DNA of 64,000 bases from Cephalotus follicularis (GCA_001972305.1 BDDD01000048.1:62001-126000); one strand, 5' to 3'. Shown: positions 11,430 to 23,592, counted from the stretch's first letter. A program made the numbers and translations. Notes: a model not told the origin generated them from the letters alone.

Positions 11430-11902
11430 GATTTACAGCAGCGGCAGATCGCCAAACAGCTAAAAAATCCATTTTAAAACCATTTAAAACCTGATCCAAA
11501 GGTTGCTATAAGACCCTAAGGTTGATAGCAAGTTAAAAACAGCTTTAACCCTTTAGATCTGTACCCATAGCTCATGAATCTATAGAGAAAAGGAATTAGG
11601 CTTATAAACCTAATCTCTCAATTCTCTCTTTGATTTCCATTCCAATCCGTTTTAAACCATAACAGATACCCTAGTCCATCTATCTAGCATGCATACAACT
11701 ATCCATAACCATAATATTATGTAAATCCATCATAATATGGAGATCATAGCATATGTAGAACCTATCTCAAATTAGCTAAGAATGGAGAATATGTTGCTTG
11801 GAACCACAAACTGATTCTCCCTTCAGGTTCTACACGCTGCCACGATCCCAAAGACACCTTCCTTGCTTGATTCCACCTACTTCTCTCTCTAGCTCACTCT
11901 TC

Positions 11903-11926
11903 CTCTCTCTCTCTCTCTCTCTCTCT
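11903..11926 (+). repeat. (CT)n microsatellite
   Basis: Twelve CT dinucleotides in the predicted leader of the G5 LTR. On the minus strand it reads GA-rich, as in many plant 5' leaders. Confidence 0.95.
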
Positions 11927-12163
11927 AAATTAGAATGAGAAATGAAAGATCTGAGCCGCCTATATATAGAAATAGGCTCCCTTTAGGCGAAAATCATATA
12001 AGCAATGATCAGGTTCTACTGAACCTCCACTACCCAGAAACAGACATAGAAGTGGAAAATAGTACATATCATATGCAATCCATACCATCCATCAATACAA
12101 TATTGTACAATACCATATATAAACACATACAATTCCATACATATAAATGATATGGGGCTTACA

Positions 12164-13992
12164 CACTAGGCATCGATGATTAAGGCATTATGCCTTAAGT
12201 GTCGACGCATAGTCGTTTGCAATGCATAAGCGTCGATCAATTGCGCATGAGTGTTGACTAATCTAACTAATCAACACAAAGCGTTGACTGATGAACCCCA
12301 AGGCATGAACAATTCGGCAACAAATGGGTAGTTCATCAATAGTTCAAGGAAACCATATGGAAATCCATTTCAAGTCAATTTACAATTCGGTTCAAAAGAA
12401 GAAATAATCACCAACATAAATTGAAACTCAAAACCAGTTTCAAAAACCATTAAAATCCATTTTCATAACCCTTGAATTGAGAGAAGGCAGAAATTCACTT
12501 TCTCTCAATTCTCCGTTTCATCCATTATACCCGTACACAGTTCCTTAAACCATGAAATCGTCAATCATGCATAACCGTAACAATCCATTTAGCACACAAT
12601 TATCAATTAACAACCATATCAGTGCATACGATCTGTTCAAAATGCATGAATGCAAGTAAAATAGTATAACCTACCTGTTAATAACAACAGTTGCGCTTTG
12701 CGGATTAGGAGGATTGGTTGCAGAATCGACGAGCTGCTACTTGCTCCAAGATTCTCTCATTGTCACAAGCACATCTCCTTCTTGTGCCATCGGAGCTTCC
12801 ACTTTCTCTCTTAGCATCACTGCATTAACTATCACACTTTCATTATGACCTACACATTGAAAGCAACACACTGTCATCACCGGAGCTCCGGCCAGATTCT
12901 GGCTAACACATTGGAGCTCCGATAATGCCATAAACAACCCTCAAATTAGACGATCTATACATTACCACCAAAGACTCACCATGATTCACAGCAGAATGTG
13001 CTGTCATGGCCAACAGTGAGTCTGACTCACTGAGTCTACTCACCGGTCATCAATAACTCCAGTCATTTCACAAACAAGCATCCACAAGGTCCGTTTGACA
13101 TGTCTCTGTCTGACACTCACCAATAATCAGCGTTGGTACGCCTCTCCAAAGCTTTAGCTAGGTTGCTCGAGCTTCGGTTATGCCATAACCAGCTTCAAAT
13201 ACTTTCGATCAACCCACTGGTGACCGAGACTCACCGTGACTCGGCGCCAAAGGCAGAGCCACAGGCGGCGGCGAATTAGAATGACTAAGATGACTCAGTG
13301 TCAAGAATCTGGCAGATTCACCAATGATTTAAGCCTAAAATTGAGATAGGTGAAGCTGATAAGGCTCCACCTATGATGACCATGCCAGCGACAAAGGAAA
13401 ATCATTGAAAAAAGTGGAGCTCCGACCTTCACTTTCCATGGCGAAGAAGGAAAAATACGACAGAGAGGAAGAAGAAAAGGCTTAAGGAATTCACCTTCAC
13501 CCTCGGTAAACGGCGCTGGAGACGACGACGGCAAGAGCAGTGAGCCTCTCTCTTTCTCTCATTCATTTTTGACGCCTGGCTCTCCCTGTCTCCCTCTCTC
13601 GCTCACACTCTCCTTCTCCCTTATACGGGCGCTTCATGCACCCGTCTCTCTTTTTTTTTTTAAATTCAGGACATTACAGATCAAAGGATTTGAAGGCCGG
13701 TTATCGCATGACCGGAGCTCAGGCGTCCTGGCCAGAGCTCAGGCCAGGCGACATAGCGCCGAGTCTCGACGAGTCTTGGGCAGACAAGTGTAGAACGGGT
13801 CATATGGAAGCCTGTTTATGGAGTGGCCGGAACCACGGCGATGCGGCAGGAACTCACTGAGTTAACTCAGTGAGTTTCTATTGGCGTTGGTTGTGGCTTC
13901 GCGATCCATGGCGCTTCACAGCGGTTCTCTGGCACCTATGCATAGATCTATAGTTTTGGGGGCCGATTTTGGCGTGGTCGGGGCTCCGGTGG
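12164..13992 (-). mobile_element. Old LTR-like fragment hosting G5 and S4 (unclassified)
   Basis: No coding homology is recognisable. The minus strand has promoter-like order: a TATA-like GTATAAGG near 13620, a GA-rich leader (13560-13610), then a GC-rich stretch. Several palindromic words recur: GAGCTC at 12883, 12914, 13417, 13715 and 13735; GACTCACTGAGTC at 13024; paired AACTCACTGAGTT/AACTCAGTGAGTT at 13851-13876; and GTCGAC-like words with AAGC flanks at 12172-12300. A donor-like ACAG-GTAGGT lies near 12672. The short minus-strand frame 12737-12937 has no recognisable domain. The layout suits a further LTR, but its ends are not resolved. Confidence 0.4.
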
Positions 13993-15067
13993 TGTAACAC
14001 GCCCATTTCAGAGGGAGTCATTACGGTTCCTAATCCGAGACTAAACATAACCTATCGTGAAATATGGCTCAATTTTATTCTTTGTATCGAAATGTTAAGT
14101 CATCTTTTATTCAAATTGCGTGATGGTCTAAACATAACGTTTATAATCTAAAACGTAGTCTGAAAACTTTATTCATAATTTGAAAACTTAAACATAACCC
14201 AAAGCTGAGCCATAATCCAAAGTCATAAACTGAAAGACATAATATTACTCAAATATGGGTTCTAACATGACCATAAAATAACTAAGCATAAACGAGTCCA
14301 TCTCCTAGGTGATCCTTATCATAAGTGACATCTCGCTCATCAAAATTGCCCATGCTGTTGTCCCCGAATACCTGCCGCATGGAAACAAAAACGCGGCTGA
14401 GCAAACCTCAGTACGGATATAGAATCATAAAACATAAAACGATAATTTAAAAGATAGAAAACACCTGAACTTTGAAATATCATACGACACATGTATAAAA
14501 TAATTATATACAGTTCTATCAATTCAAAACCAATATCCAAATTTCAAAACGTCAACAAATTTCAAAAACGATATCTGAAAGCAAAATCTGATTTTCAAAG
14601 CATAATCCAAGTTTCAAAGCAAATCAAAAATCCCAAAACGATACTCAAAATCTCGTTGTTCGAGTGAAAAAGGGTTTCAAAACAAAACATATCCGATTCC
14701 GATATCTCATAATAGAGATCCAAAACATATAACAGAGACTTATTCGATTCCGAAATCTCATAATAGAGATCCAAAGTACATATACATAAGTGCAAGGGGT
14801 TTGCAAGGCCCACATGCTCCGACAGAAAGACGTGTACGGCACTACACAATCAATCCCCAAAATCCGAATCCATAACATATCCTAGGATCGATCCATACGC
14901 CTCTATCACGTAGCGGATCCATAAGTCCACCTCATGGGACTTATTCAAAACATAGAGAGACGACGTAGACTAATCACACCGCTACGGAAGTGTCACGTCC
15001 CCGTGCCAGGCCCACGTCGTGCCTATGGTACACCCCATAGGTGGGAAATATCTTTGTATATCCAAAG

Positions 15068-15203
15068 TTAACATACTTCCTAAGTTGAAAGTCATGTTCG
15101 ATTAACATACTTCCTAAGGTGAAAGTCATGTTCGATTAACATACTTCCTAAGGTGAAAGTCATGTTCGATTAACATACTTCCTAAGGTAAAAGTCATGTT
15201 CCT
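15068..15203. repeat. 34-bp tandem repeat, 4 units, in S4
   Basis: Units starting TTAACATACTTCCTAAG begin at 15068, 15102, 15136 and 15170. The middle units are identical and the outer ones differ by a few bases. It lies inside the putative LTR intron. The corresponding segment of G1 and G4 lacks it, so it expanded in this copy or sublineage. Confidence 0.93.
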
Positions 15204-15800
15204 TATCAATTCCAAAATCCGTATACTTTCGAATGTGAAAGTCATACTCAGTTTATAAAAACAAGTGATATTAAACTTTAGTAGTAAAACAGATTTTATA
15301 AAATATCCAAAGTTGCATAACATTTCATAAACGTTCGAAGCCAAAACATAAAGCCAGGAAATATTTATTTTCACAAAAATATTTTACCGACTTTATTTCA
15401 AAACATATCGAATACGGAGCATAACGGAGTTCATAAAATTAAAGGGACATATTCATAAAGTAACTATCTTTTTACCATAATAAAACAGTAGGAGGGTATC
15501 AAGGAACGAAACATCCGTACAAAAACATATTTTAATTCATTTCAGTAAGACCGAAGGAATAAGCCAAAGAGCAGAAAATCCGTACCTTAAGCGATCACAA
15601 AAATAACTTTACGAATCGATCAACAATTTAAAAGTCCTTCGGAGCACAAAAATCTAAAAGATACAATACCATTCATACAAGGGTTCAAAATCACTTTCAA
15701 ACATCAAACAGTAATTTAACAATGCTCAAAACATGCTCCAATTCATTACGAAACCAAACGGATGACAAAACTTGAAACCAGAAATTTCCTGCACAATTCC

Positions 15801-15949
15801 AGTCGACTGCATCAAGATCCAGTCGGCTACTCAAAGGTGGCAGTCGACTGTGTGGCAACTCAACCTGCGTATGAATCCAGTCGACTGGGACAGGGGTCCA
15901 GTACACTGTGTAAGGCCAAACAATCGACTGTTTCAAGAGGCAGTCGACT
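15801..15949. repeat. Phased palindrome array, word AGTCGACT (S4)
   Basis: Words start at 15801, 15821, 15842, 15879, 15900, 15922 and 15942, in steps of 20, 21, 37, 21, 22 and 20 bp. Variants are AGTCGGCT, AGTACACT and AATCGACT. The spacers are unrelated. Confidence 0.88.
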
Positions 15950-16923
15950 GTTCTGGGCGACATAACAGCAAAAACACAGCAATTCAATCCTAATTTTCTA
16001 TCAAAACCATGTTACAACATTACCAGAAGATTACCAACATTTAAACAAGACTTATGTGACTTAACCGTGGCATTTAAACATCCAGAATCAAAATTTTCAT
16101 GCAATTGGTGATCACACTTATAGGGAGAAGCAAGTTCCAATTTTTATTTGCATAACCATGTGTTAAATTTTCTGTCAAACCTTTACTGTTAAATCCAAAA
16201 CCAGTTTAGTACCATTACTAGAATTCCCAGGACTTACTAATAATCTCAAAACATTAACAAGTCGTGCATAGCAGGAATTAACACAAAGCTTCACTAGTAG
16301 CCTCCATGAACATGCAACCAACACCCAAATTAAACCTTAAAAACAGAGAGACCAACCTGTTATGATGAACAAGAAGAACACAACAGCCTTCTCACTTGCA
16401 GGTTCGGTTCTCAGGCACCACAAAGTCGTGAGGCATAAACAATGTGCAATTGTGCATATAAACAGAAAATATGAGGCAATATTTGGCTAGATAGGGAAAG
16501 GAGAATCCAAAATCTGTTAGGAATACGGGAAGAGGCACACAATTCGGGATTAAGGGGGAGAATTAAGGGAAGAAATCTGTTTTTGTGGGGAGAGAGCAAG
16601 AGTACGGGAGAGGGAGGGAAGAAAAGTGCAAGAGAGGGAGCGAAATTGAAAGAATCAAATAAAATTGCCATAATTCTCTTATTTTATTTCCAATAAAATG
16701 CTTTTGCCATATTACTTAATAAAAACTGATTTAATAATTATACAAAATATCAAACAATTAATTTTATTTTTCCCATAATCCTTATTACCTTAATTTATCA
16801 AAAGCCCAAAAATTATAATATCATATAGTCCGTAATTTAAAATAGGCCAACATAATATAACAAAGCGAAATAATAATCAAATAAAAATCCAAAAATAAGC
16901 ACACGAATGAACGGGGTATTACA

Positions 16924-17083
16924 TGTGGCGACAGTGTTTAGCTACCTTTGCGTAGGACGTATCGAAAGTGTGTTGTTTATGTAGTGTGAAGGAGGTGGCA
17001 AAGATGGTGGAGCCTCCAAAGGATGACGAGGATCCGATAGCTGATCCAGATCATAGAGGGGCTAGTCCGTGGTAGTGTTTGGC
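16924..17083 (+). other. Unassigned fragment, possible coding debris
   Basis: Two short open stretches are visible. One translates to VATVFSYLCVGRIESVLFM and then stops. The other, in a shifted frame, is acidic (MVEPPKDDEDPIADPDHRG) and ends at a TAG near 17075. I recognise neither. It may be the tail of a degraded transposon protein or chance. It continues the 12164-13992 host sequence across S4. Confidence 0.25.
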
Positions 17084-19083
17084 ATTAATACTGTGAGTAG
17101 AACTTTCCCTTTTCCCTTTTGCTTTTTGTTTTGCTCTCGGTTATCTTTCAATTTATCTTGTCTTATTCGATGCCCTTATTTGTATTCTTGATATGAGATA
17201 GCCTGTTGTGAGTAGAACTTCTCATTCTTGTAGTCTTATTAATTTACATGCATTTCCTATATGTTACATGATGATTCCATAATTTTTTACTTGGAATCCT
17301 TTATGAGGTATTCTCAATTGAACTCTCATATGGATATGACACGTTTATTGCTTGTGTATTCATTTTGCCTCTGCTGTTATATCCGTTTGGCTCCCGCAGA
17401 TATGTATTTGTTTCCTTTGTTACAGCTATATTCATTCTGTTTCCATATCTTCATACTTGAACCCCTATTGTTGGTATCTTTGATCAATTCTTATCTATTG
17501 TTAGAATTGTTGTTGTGTGAGCTAAGTGTTTGTGAGTGGGACATTCCCTTGTCTTACCTTGTTATTGAGATTCTTTGTATGTGCCCTTTTTTATTTTCTT
17601 GATATGAGATAACCTATTTGGGATTTGAATCCTGTATTTGATTGTGATACTGATTTTCCCATACTCTAATACCGTTGATGTGGACATGATTATTTCTGGT
17701 TCTGGGTGATAATGTCACCTTCCAGTATGTGCATTATTGAGGCGATATTTCATTTTGTACTCTGATGCTGGGTACCCTGTGTTATATGTATATATACACT
17801 TTCGGACGTAGGTCCATCAGACGAGGGTGGGGTGTTAAGCATGATGCATAGCTTATAAGTACTCTGCACCGATGTATGAAGTATGGCGTCTACTGTAGCC
17901 TCAGGCTTATTACTATTACTTGATGACATTGTGTGTGTCAACCAACATCTCCAAACCTCTTATTTATATGTGGGCACTTTTGTGGAACCATTTATTGAGT
18001 ATTGAGTTTTCTTTCAGTGGGTTATATGGGCACATTTGTGATTCTTGTTTGTACTATGGAGCCCACTTATGGATAATATTTGTGTATCTTGTTATATTTG
18101 TAGAGCCCATTTGTTGAGGATCGAGATTCCTGTAGATCTTGTTTATATTTGTGGAGCCAATTTAATTGAGATTTGAGATTCCTTTCAGTGGATTTACATT
18201 TTATTCATACATAATTGTGATTATATTCATGTTTAAATTATTTCCCTTATTGTTCACTTTATTCCCAAACATTATATTTCATACGTGGACACATTTGTGG
18301 ATCCTGTTCACGTTTGTGGATTTTGATTACTTTTGTGGGTCTTGATTTCCTTTGTGGATCTTGTGTACTTTGTGGATCTTGATTCCCTTTTCGGATCTTA
18401 TGTACTTTGTGGATCTTGATTTCCCTTGTGGACCTTGTGTACGTTTGTGGATCTTGTTTATATTTGTGGATCTTGTTCTCATTTGTTAATCTTGTTTATG
18501 ATATTTCATGGGATGTGTTCTATCTCAATTAGTCATTTGGACTACCCTTTTTCAGATAATGGCAAAATAGTTGGTAAGTCTGGTTCAGCCGATTTCAGAC
18601 CATGAGGGCATGCCTACCATAGTTTAAACACTTGTATATCATCCACAACATCAGCATTTAAATTATGCATTATTTATGTTCTTATATAAATGTTTTTATA
18701 GTTTTTTTGAAGGGCTGAGCCATATTTATGATTCATGTTTTGATAATATGGTTGAGGTGGAGCCCAACCCATGCATATTTTCTATTTTAATTGTGGTTGG
18801 TTGAGGGCTAAGCCCACTTTATAAACTGTGTTTTTCTTTACAGGGGGTATGTCAGATAAACGGATACTACATGCCCGATTTTCATAAAAATTTAAGAGTC
18901 TGAATAATTTTCAAGTTTTTATAAAATTTCAACTTATGATTTTTAATTAGATTATATGGTTTTAAGTAGTTTTCAAACTGATTTTAAGATATCACGTGGG
19001 GGTTTCTGAAAGGAGGCTTGTCACGTGATTGTCACATCCGTCTCGGTAGGATTATCTGGTACTTGTCAGGACGGGGTGTGACA
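17084..19083 (+). mobile_element. LTR-like segment ending GGGGTGTGACA
   Basis: The right end, ACGGGGTGTGACA at 19083, matches the ends of G2 and S1 read on their own strand. The body is T-rich with no coding frame. It contains repeated phrases (TGAGTAGAACTT at 17094 and 17210; CTTGATATGAGATA at 17188 and 17598) and a degenerate minisatellite (18285-18495). The left boundary and any target duplication were not found, so length and type are uncertain. Confidence 0.4.
18285..18495 (+). repeat. Degenerate ~18-22-bp minisatellite (TTTGTGGATCTTG)
   Basis: About ten imperfect units built on TTTGTGGATCTTG followed by 6-9 variable T-rich bases. Weaker relatives (TTTGTGGAGCC, TTTGTAGAGCC) occur back to about 17970. 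The unit length is close to that of the palindrome arrays, but the word itself is not palindromic. Confidence 0.75.
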
Positions 19084-19242
19084 AAATGAAGTAAACCAAA
19101 AACTTCAAAGTTTAATCCTTCCCAAAACACCTTCACCTAGTACTCCCCAAAAAGAACCCAAAAATAAAATGCAAATTAATATCATTCAAGAAGAAGATGA
19201 AACACTTTCAGATAATTCTGTACAAGAAATTACGAATCAATT
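19084..19242 (+). pseudogene. Short open fragment, Gln/Asn/Glu-rich (unidentified)
   Basis: An uninterrupted frame of about 53 codons, rich in N, Q, K and P and then acidic (IIQEEDETLSDNS), lies between the LTR-like end at 19083 and the C2 LTR. It resembles a polyprotein linker. Candidates are a gag tail or an endogenous pararetrovirus fragment. No catalytic motif is present, so no family is assigned. Confidence 0.3.
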
Positions 19243-19988
19243 TGTTGGGAACGACTCAAATGCAATGGAAGGAAAACAACAAATTCGAACTTTAGGGTAT
19301 AGGGCCGATTAATTTTAAATTTCATCCAATTGATTAATCCCCAAGCAATGGGATGCCCTAATCTATGTCCAAATTGTCTCAATAAATTTCAAAGGAACCC
19401 TAATTAACAATTAATCAAGTCGAAAACAAAAACCAAGCATAGGGAAGATCGGGTCCAACATAGGGTTGCCATAAACCCTAAGAAGGGGGGTTGGAAAAAA
19501 TGGCTCACAAGGACAACACACAAACCGTAGCCAATAACCCAAGAAACCAGAACCCTAGCTTCCCTAACAGTAAGGGTATGCTAGGGTTCCCACCAAAGAG
19601 ACATGGGGGTTCGGTTAAGTTTCACCAACCCTAGCTACAACCCGCTGCCATGCGCCACAAAGCAAGAAGAAAGAGATAGTTAACAAAGGTGATGCCTCAT
19701 TCCTTCAAGTCTAGCTCCCTCTAACTTTAATCCCAAGAACACCAAGGATCTCCAATCTCCTCCTTAAGCCATAAATAAGGAAGGTGGTTTGTTGGAGTCC
19801 AAGTGTTTAACCTATGCTAAAACACTCTAGGTAAAGATAAGATGCAGTGTACAAGTTATCTCCACCTATCATGAGGTTTGAGTGGTGAAAGGAAGGTTGA
19901 AAATGGCATTTCTTCAAACTAGGCGTTTTTGACGTCGACGCCTAGCGTAAGATGAGACGCAATGAAGAGAAAGAACATGTCGTCTGGG

Positions 19989-19990
<2 letters not shown>

Positions 19991-20024
<34 letters not shown>
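19991..20024 (+). repeat. (GA)n microsatellite
   Basis: Seventeen GA dinucleotides in the leader-like part of the C2 LTR (minus strand reads CT-rich). Confidence 0.95.
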
Positions 20025-20027
<3 letters not shown>

Positions 20028-20199
20028 TGTGTTGTGAAAAAATGTTTTATCCCATGTGACCTCTTGTACTTTTTGTCATTAAAGAAACCATTCTTTAATT
20101 CTTTTTGTCCACTCTTATTTAATGCTCAAGGTCAATTCTCTAGCTTCTTGAACACACCACTCTTTTTCCCACCAACTTCTCTTAGGCTTAGTATGTGCC

Positions 20200-20460
20200 G
20201 TGTGTCATCCCAGCATGGCATCCACGCCATGTACCTCTTCTTACCATGGCGTCAATGCCAACGATAAGATGAAATAGGCTATCTCATTCTGTCAAGACGT
20301 CAACGCATGCTCTTCATGGCGTTAACGTTTAAGTCCCTACTTCTCTTGGCATCAACGCATGCTCTTCATAGTGTTAACGCTCAGTGACTCAACTAGACAT
20401 GGCGCCAATGCATGATCTTCATGGCGTCGATGCCTAAAACATAGGATGAGACAATCTCTT
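20200..20460. repeat. Paired word cluster GCGTCAACGC/GCGTTAACGC (C2 LTR)
   Basis: Three dyads have their two half-words 22 bp apart: 20299/20321, 20351/20373 and 20404/20426. Between the halves is a conserved CATGCTCTTCATG-like linker. Further words lie near 20220 and 20250. S3 has the same arrangement at 57285-57470. The cluster lies upstream of the leader-like (GA)n tract. Confidence 0.75.
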
Positions 20461-21719
20461 CTAAGTTTCAACCCCTTCACATGGAATATTTCATCGTGGC
20501 ATTGCATGGACCTATATCAACCAAATGAAATACTCATTACCAAAGTAACATCTCCTTGATGTTATCCTTTCACTAAATGACATGTGTCCAAAACATCTGT
20601 CAACCTGTCAAAGCCAGGTACGACCCGAAAGCCTGTCAATATCCGGTATGATGATAAATTCTCAAAACATCCTGATTTTTGGTACGACCATTCTAACAGT
20701 CACAGACTATTAAAACAACCCTGGTGTCAGTTCCAGTCACCCCCCGGATCCGTGTATTACCACGTCTATCTATCATAGTTTGAATAACCAGTGCTTGGCT
20801 CAGTCATCGGCATATGTGTCATGTTTCCCTCGTCATACTTAGCTCCGATCGTAGCCTAGGGTTTGGATGAATGTCACCCCTAGATATGCTGCGATAACTA
20901 TGAATCTATGATGCACTGAGACTATCGGCAAACCTCCCATGGAAACCTCTCGTTCCCAGTACACCTATGCCTGATCAGGACTTTTAAGTCTACAACGTAC
21001 ATAGATAAATAGAGCCGGTCACCCTCAGCCCATGTGTGATGATCCCCTATTTCGCACTCGCCCATACATCTCAATACAGCTCCCACAAGACCCAAAGACA
21101 ACCCTTTTGTCAGCACGTGGCTAGTGTTGGGGAAGTCAGAAATCAAAGTCAAGCGGTTACTACAAAGTCAAAGGAGACAACGAAGGCTATAGACCTACTA
21201 GTCACCATAGACTATACACTACCGAGACCATAGGAATATTATTGACATTGGGTATTGACTATCCAAATATGTTTCCTATTGTTGTGTCTTTTCAGTGTCA
21301 TACTCTCAGCACCCACCTCACATTAGCTTTAGGGATAAACCCAAATGGCAATAAGATAACCATCGTCCATAGTTAACCCAGGAGCAAGCATAATATGACA
21401 AGTCTTCGCGGTTCATCAATGGCCCTAAGAAAGTGAACCTATGACTTGGAACATTTTGTCACAGGGAGTAAGGACTTCATTCTCATAGCCTCCTTGGCAC
21501 GAGATCCAACGCTTATGGTGTGACAGGGCGCTATATGACAAACAATTAATTATAAATTATTATGTTCCTTTTGGTTAGTTGGGATGAGCCATATGGCATT
21601 GCCAATATAATAAATATGCACATAAAACATGAATGGAATTCAGAATTGTATATATCAAGAGTGTATATATACAGACAATGAGCCATGTCGTGGCATACAG
21701 AGACACCCATAACCTAACA

Positions 21720-22026
21720 ATCTCCCACTTGGCCTTATAGCCACGATGACCTATAGCCTAAGCCCATGGCACTTCTATGTCTCTCCAGAACAGTGCTGCT
21801 CTAGGCCTTGGTCAATGGGTCTGCTAAATTTGCGTTCGCGGAAAGTCTCTCAAGTGTAATGTCTCCTCTGTCAATGATTTCTCTAATAAGGTGATACCGT
21901 CGTTGTATATGCTTGGACCGATGATGAGACCGTGGTTCTTTGGCTTGTGCAACAGCCCCATTGTTTTTGGAGTACACCACAACTAGATGTGCAATGGCTG
22001 AAACCACATCAAGTTCATCAATGAAC
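21720..22026 (-). pseudogene. C2 pol C-terminus (copia RNase H end) and polypurine tract
   Basis: Minus-strand translation gives the copia RNase H tail: YSKNNGAVAQAKEPRSHHRS, KHIQRRYHLIREI, and NLADPLTKA at the end. The polypurine tract at 21720-21735 primes plus-strand DNA synthesis. The frame is cut at 22026 by G2 and resumes at 37043 with AVWMRKF; the two halves join across the TGAAC duplication. Confidence 0.9.
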
Positions 22027-23325
22027 TGTCACACCCCGTTTTGAGATGACGACATTAAAGCGGTAAAGGCAATTAACACATAAATTCAGCTCATGCAAAT
22101 ACCATAAAATTTAAGCTTATAAATAAGATATCAGTTGCGGAAGCATAAGGTTCATAAGCTGAAAATACGTAACGTGCATCCCATACTGCACGCTACCCAA
22201 TTACAAGTCATTGTTAAAAGCCCACAAATGGAGCGTGATCACAGTACATTAAAGAAAGCCCAGTCTTATCAAAACCAACAGAATGGTACATTAGAATCTT
22301 AACACAACAGTTTATTACAAAGCGAAAGAACATAAAGCCAACAACAAGAAGCTAAGACTTGCTCTTCGTCCATGCTATCCCACCAGTCAGCTGCATCAAT
22401 CTGTAAAGTAGGGGGTTAGCCTTTGTACTCACTCGGCTAAGTCATAAAAGTAGTTCGGGAATTAACATTAAAAGCATGTCATGATATGAATGCATAGATG
22501 ATGCAGTACAGTAGAAATCCCAGTTTATATATATATGAAAATATATGTTTAACAATACAGTAAAATATCAGAGGGGGCATATATATATATATGTAAATAT
22601 ATGTATGCAACAACAGTACAGTAGTAACCCGGCCAAGGTTACATCAACATGCACAGTAATGTTCGAGAAGGACCAACAGGCAGTACAGGATGTCCATAAA
22701 GGACCACAACAAGCAAGCAGTATATGTAACACCGCCAACTCCTAGCCCCACGCTACACTCCCACTCCGTTCCCTACTTGAAGCAACCGAGCGAGGCAACA
22801 GTACAGTACAGTGAGTCACCCAGCCATACTCCTGGCCCCTAGGTCAACCCTACCACTAGCCGGCGCTGGCAGCCTCCGCCATGCAACTAGTGGCTCAAGC
22901 ACAAACACATAGAAATTCACAGAGCAACCAGTGAATCAGACAGTAAATAGTGTAGTAACAGTACAGTGGTGATCGTTAGGTCGACAACAGGCAGTTCATT
23001 TCCGAAATGTTTCCAAAAGTGACAACATTGAAATATGCATTTTCGGTAGAAAATACTTTTAAACAGTTTCAGTAGTGTAAATCGCTTTCCAAAGATGTTA
23101 GAAAATACGAAAACAATATTCATTTCGTACTTAACATAGTAGTTTCAATTTATATATGCATTTCTAAAGTAGCAATACTTAGAAATCATAATCCGATTAC
23201 AAACGGTCCAGAACAGGCAGTAAACAGTGTATATGCATTGCATACAAATGCTCAAATTCAACCAAGAAGGAATCGGGATCGTTTCGCATTGTTTTAAGCA
23301 AGAAGAGTCCAACAACAGTCCAACC

Positions 23326-23592
23326 AGTCGACTGGAATCCTTACCAGTCGGCTGTTCTGGGTCGAGCAGTACCAGGTAGTCGGCTGGTTCCTTCTACCAG
23401 TCGACTGTCCATCAGGCAGTCGGCTGTTATCCTTCAACAGTCGACAATTACTGCACACCCGTTCAAAAACGTTACCCAGATCACACTTCCTGCCACTTTC
23501 TGGGCAGGATGAAGTATGAACAGTCGACTGCTTTCCATTGACAGTCGACTGGTTCCATTGAGTAGTCGGCTGTCTTCCTTCGACAGTTGGCT
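23326..23592. repeat. Phased palindrome array, downstream block (G2 3' LTR)
   Basis: Words start at 23326, 23346, 23378, 23399, 23418, 23439, 23522, 23543, 23564 and 23585. Steps are 20, 32, 21, 19, 21, 83, 21, 21 and 21; 83 is within one base of four periods. Because AGTCGACT reads Ser-Arg-Leu on both strands, it creates spurious open frames such as 23516-23755. Confidence 0.9.

Larger units (their letters stand above)
9897..12163 (-). mobile_element. G5 5' LTR (2.27 kb)
   Basis: The + strand ends are TGTCAAGCCCC at 9897 and GGGGCTTACA at 12163, matching inverted termini of an LTR read on the minus strand. A TATA motif (TATATATAG) lies at 11961-11970 on the minus strand, with a (CT)n tract just downstream at 11903-11926. 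The array of TCGACG words (11284-11429) lies about 500 bp downstream of the predicted start. The flanking five bases are CACTA (12164-12168). The other element end is outside the window. Confidence 0.8.
13993..16923 (-). mobile_element. Solo LTR S4 (chromovirus family related to G1/G4, 2.93 kb)
   Basis: It starts TGTAACACGCCC at 13993 and ends GGGGTATTACA at 16923. The flanks GGTGG (13988-13992) and TGTGG (16924-16928) look like a 5-bp target duplication with one change. The blocks around 14370-14420 and 14905-15050 match G1 (3960-4010, 3460-3610) and G4 (41810-41870, 42060-42205). No internal coding sequence is present, as expected after LTR-LTR recombination. Inside are a palindrome array (15801-15949), a 34-bp tandem repeat (15068-15203), and an intron-like donor (minus strand, 16356) and acceptor (14372). 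Confidence 0.85.
19243..21719 (-). mobile_element. C2 3' LTR (Ty1/copia, 2.48 kb)
   Basis: TGTTGGG at 19243 and CCTAACA at 21719 form the inverted ends. The minus-strand purine tract of the copia 3' end (AAGTGGGAGAT) directly abuts the upper end. Its length matches solo LTR S3 (55990-58468, 2479 bp), with homology at both ends. It carries a (GA)n tract at 19991-20024 and a word cluster at 20200-20460. The left flank is CAATT. The matching 5' LTR of C2 is not in the window. Confidence 0.88.

Noticed and set aside
12737-12937. Cys-containing small protein on the minus strand
   Set aside because: No recognisable family, and it lies in LTR-like sequence full of palindromic words. Kept only as a mention.
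19084-19242. Endogenous pararetrovirus insertion
   Set aside because: The acidic N/Q-rich fragment is suggestive, but no diagnostic motif is present and it is too short to assign.
23326-23592. CRISPR-like array of short palindromic repeats with unique spacers
   Set aside because: Repeats are only 8-12 bases, spacers about 9-13 bases, no cas genes are present, and the setting is plant LTR DNA. The resemblance is formal only.
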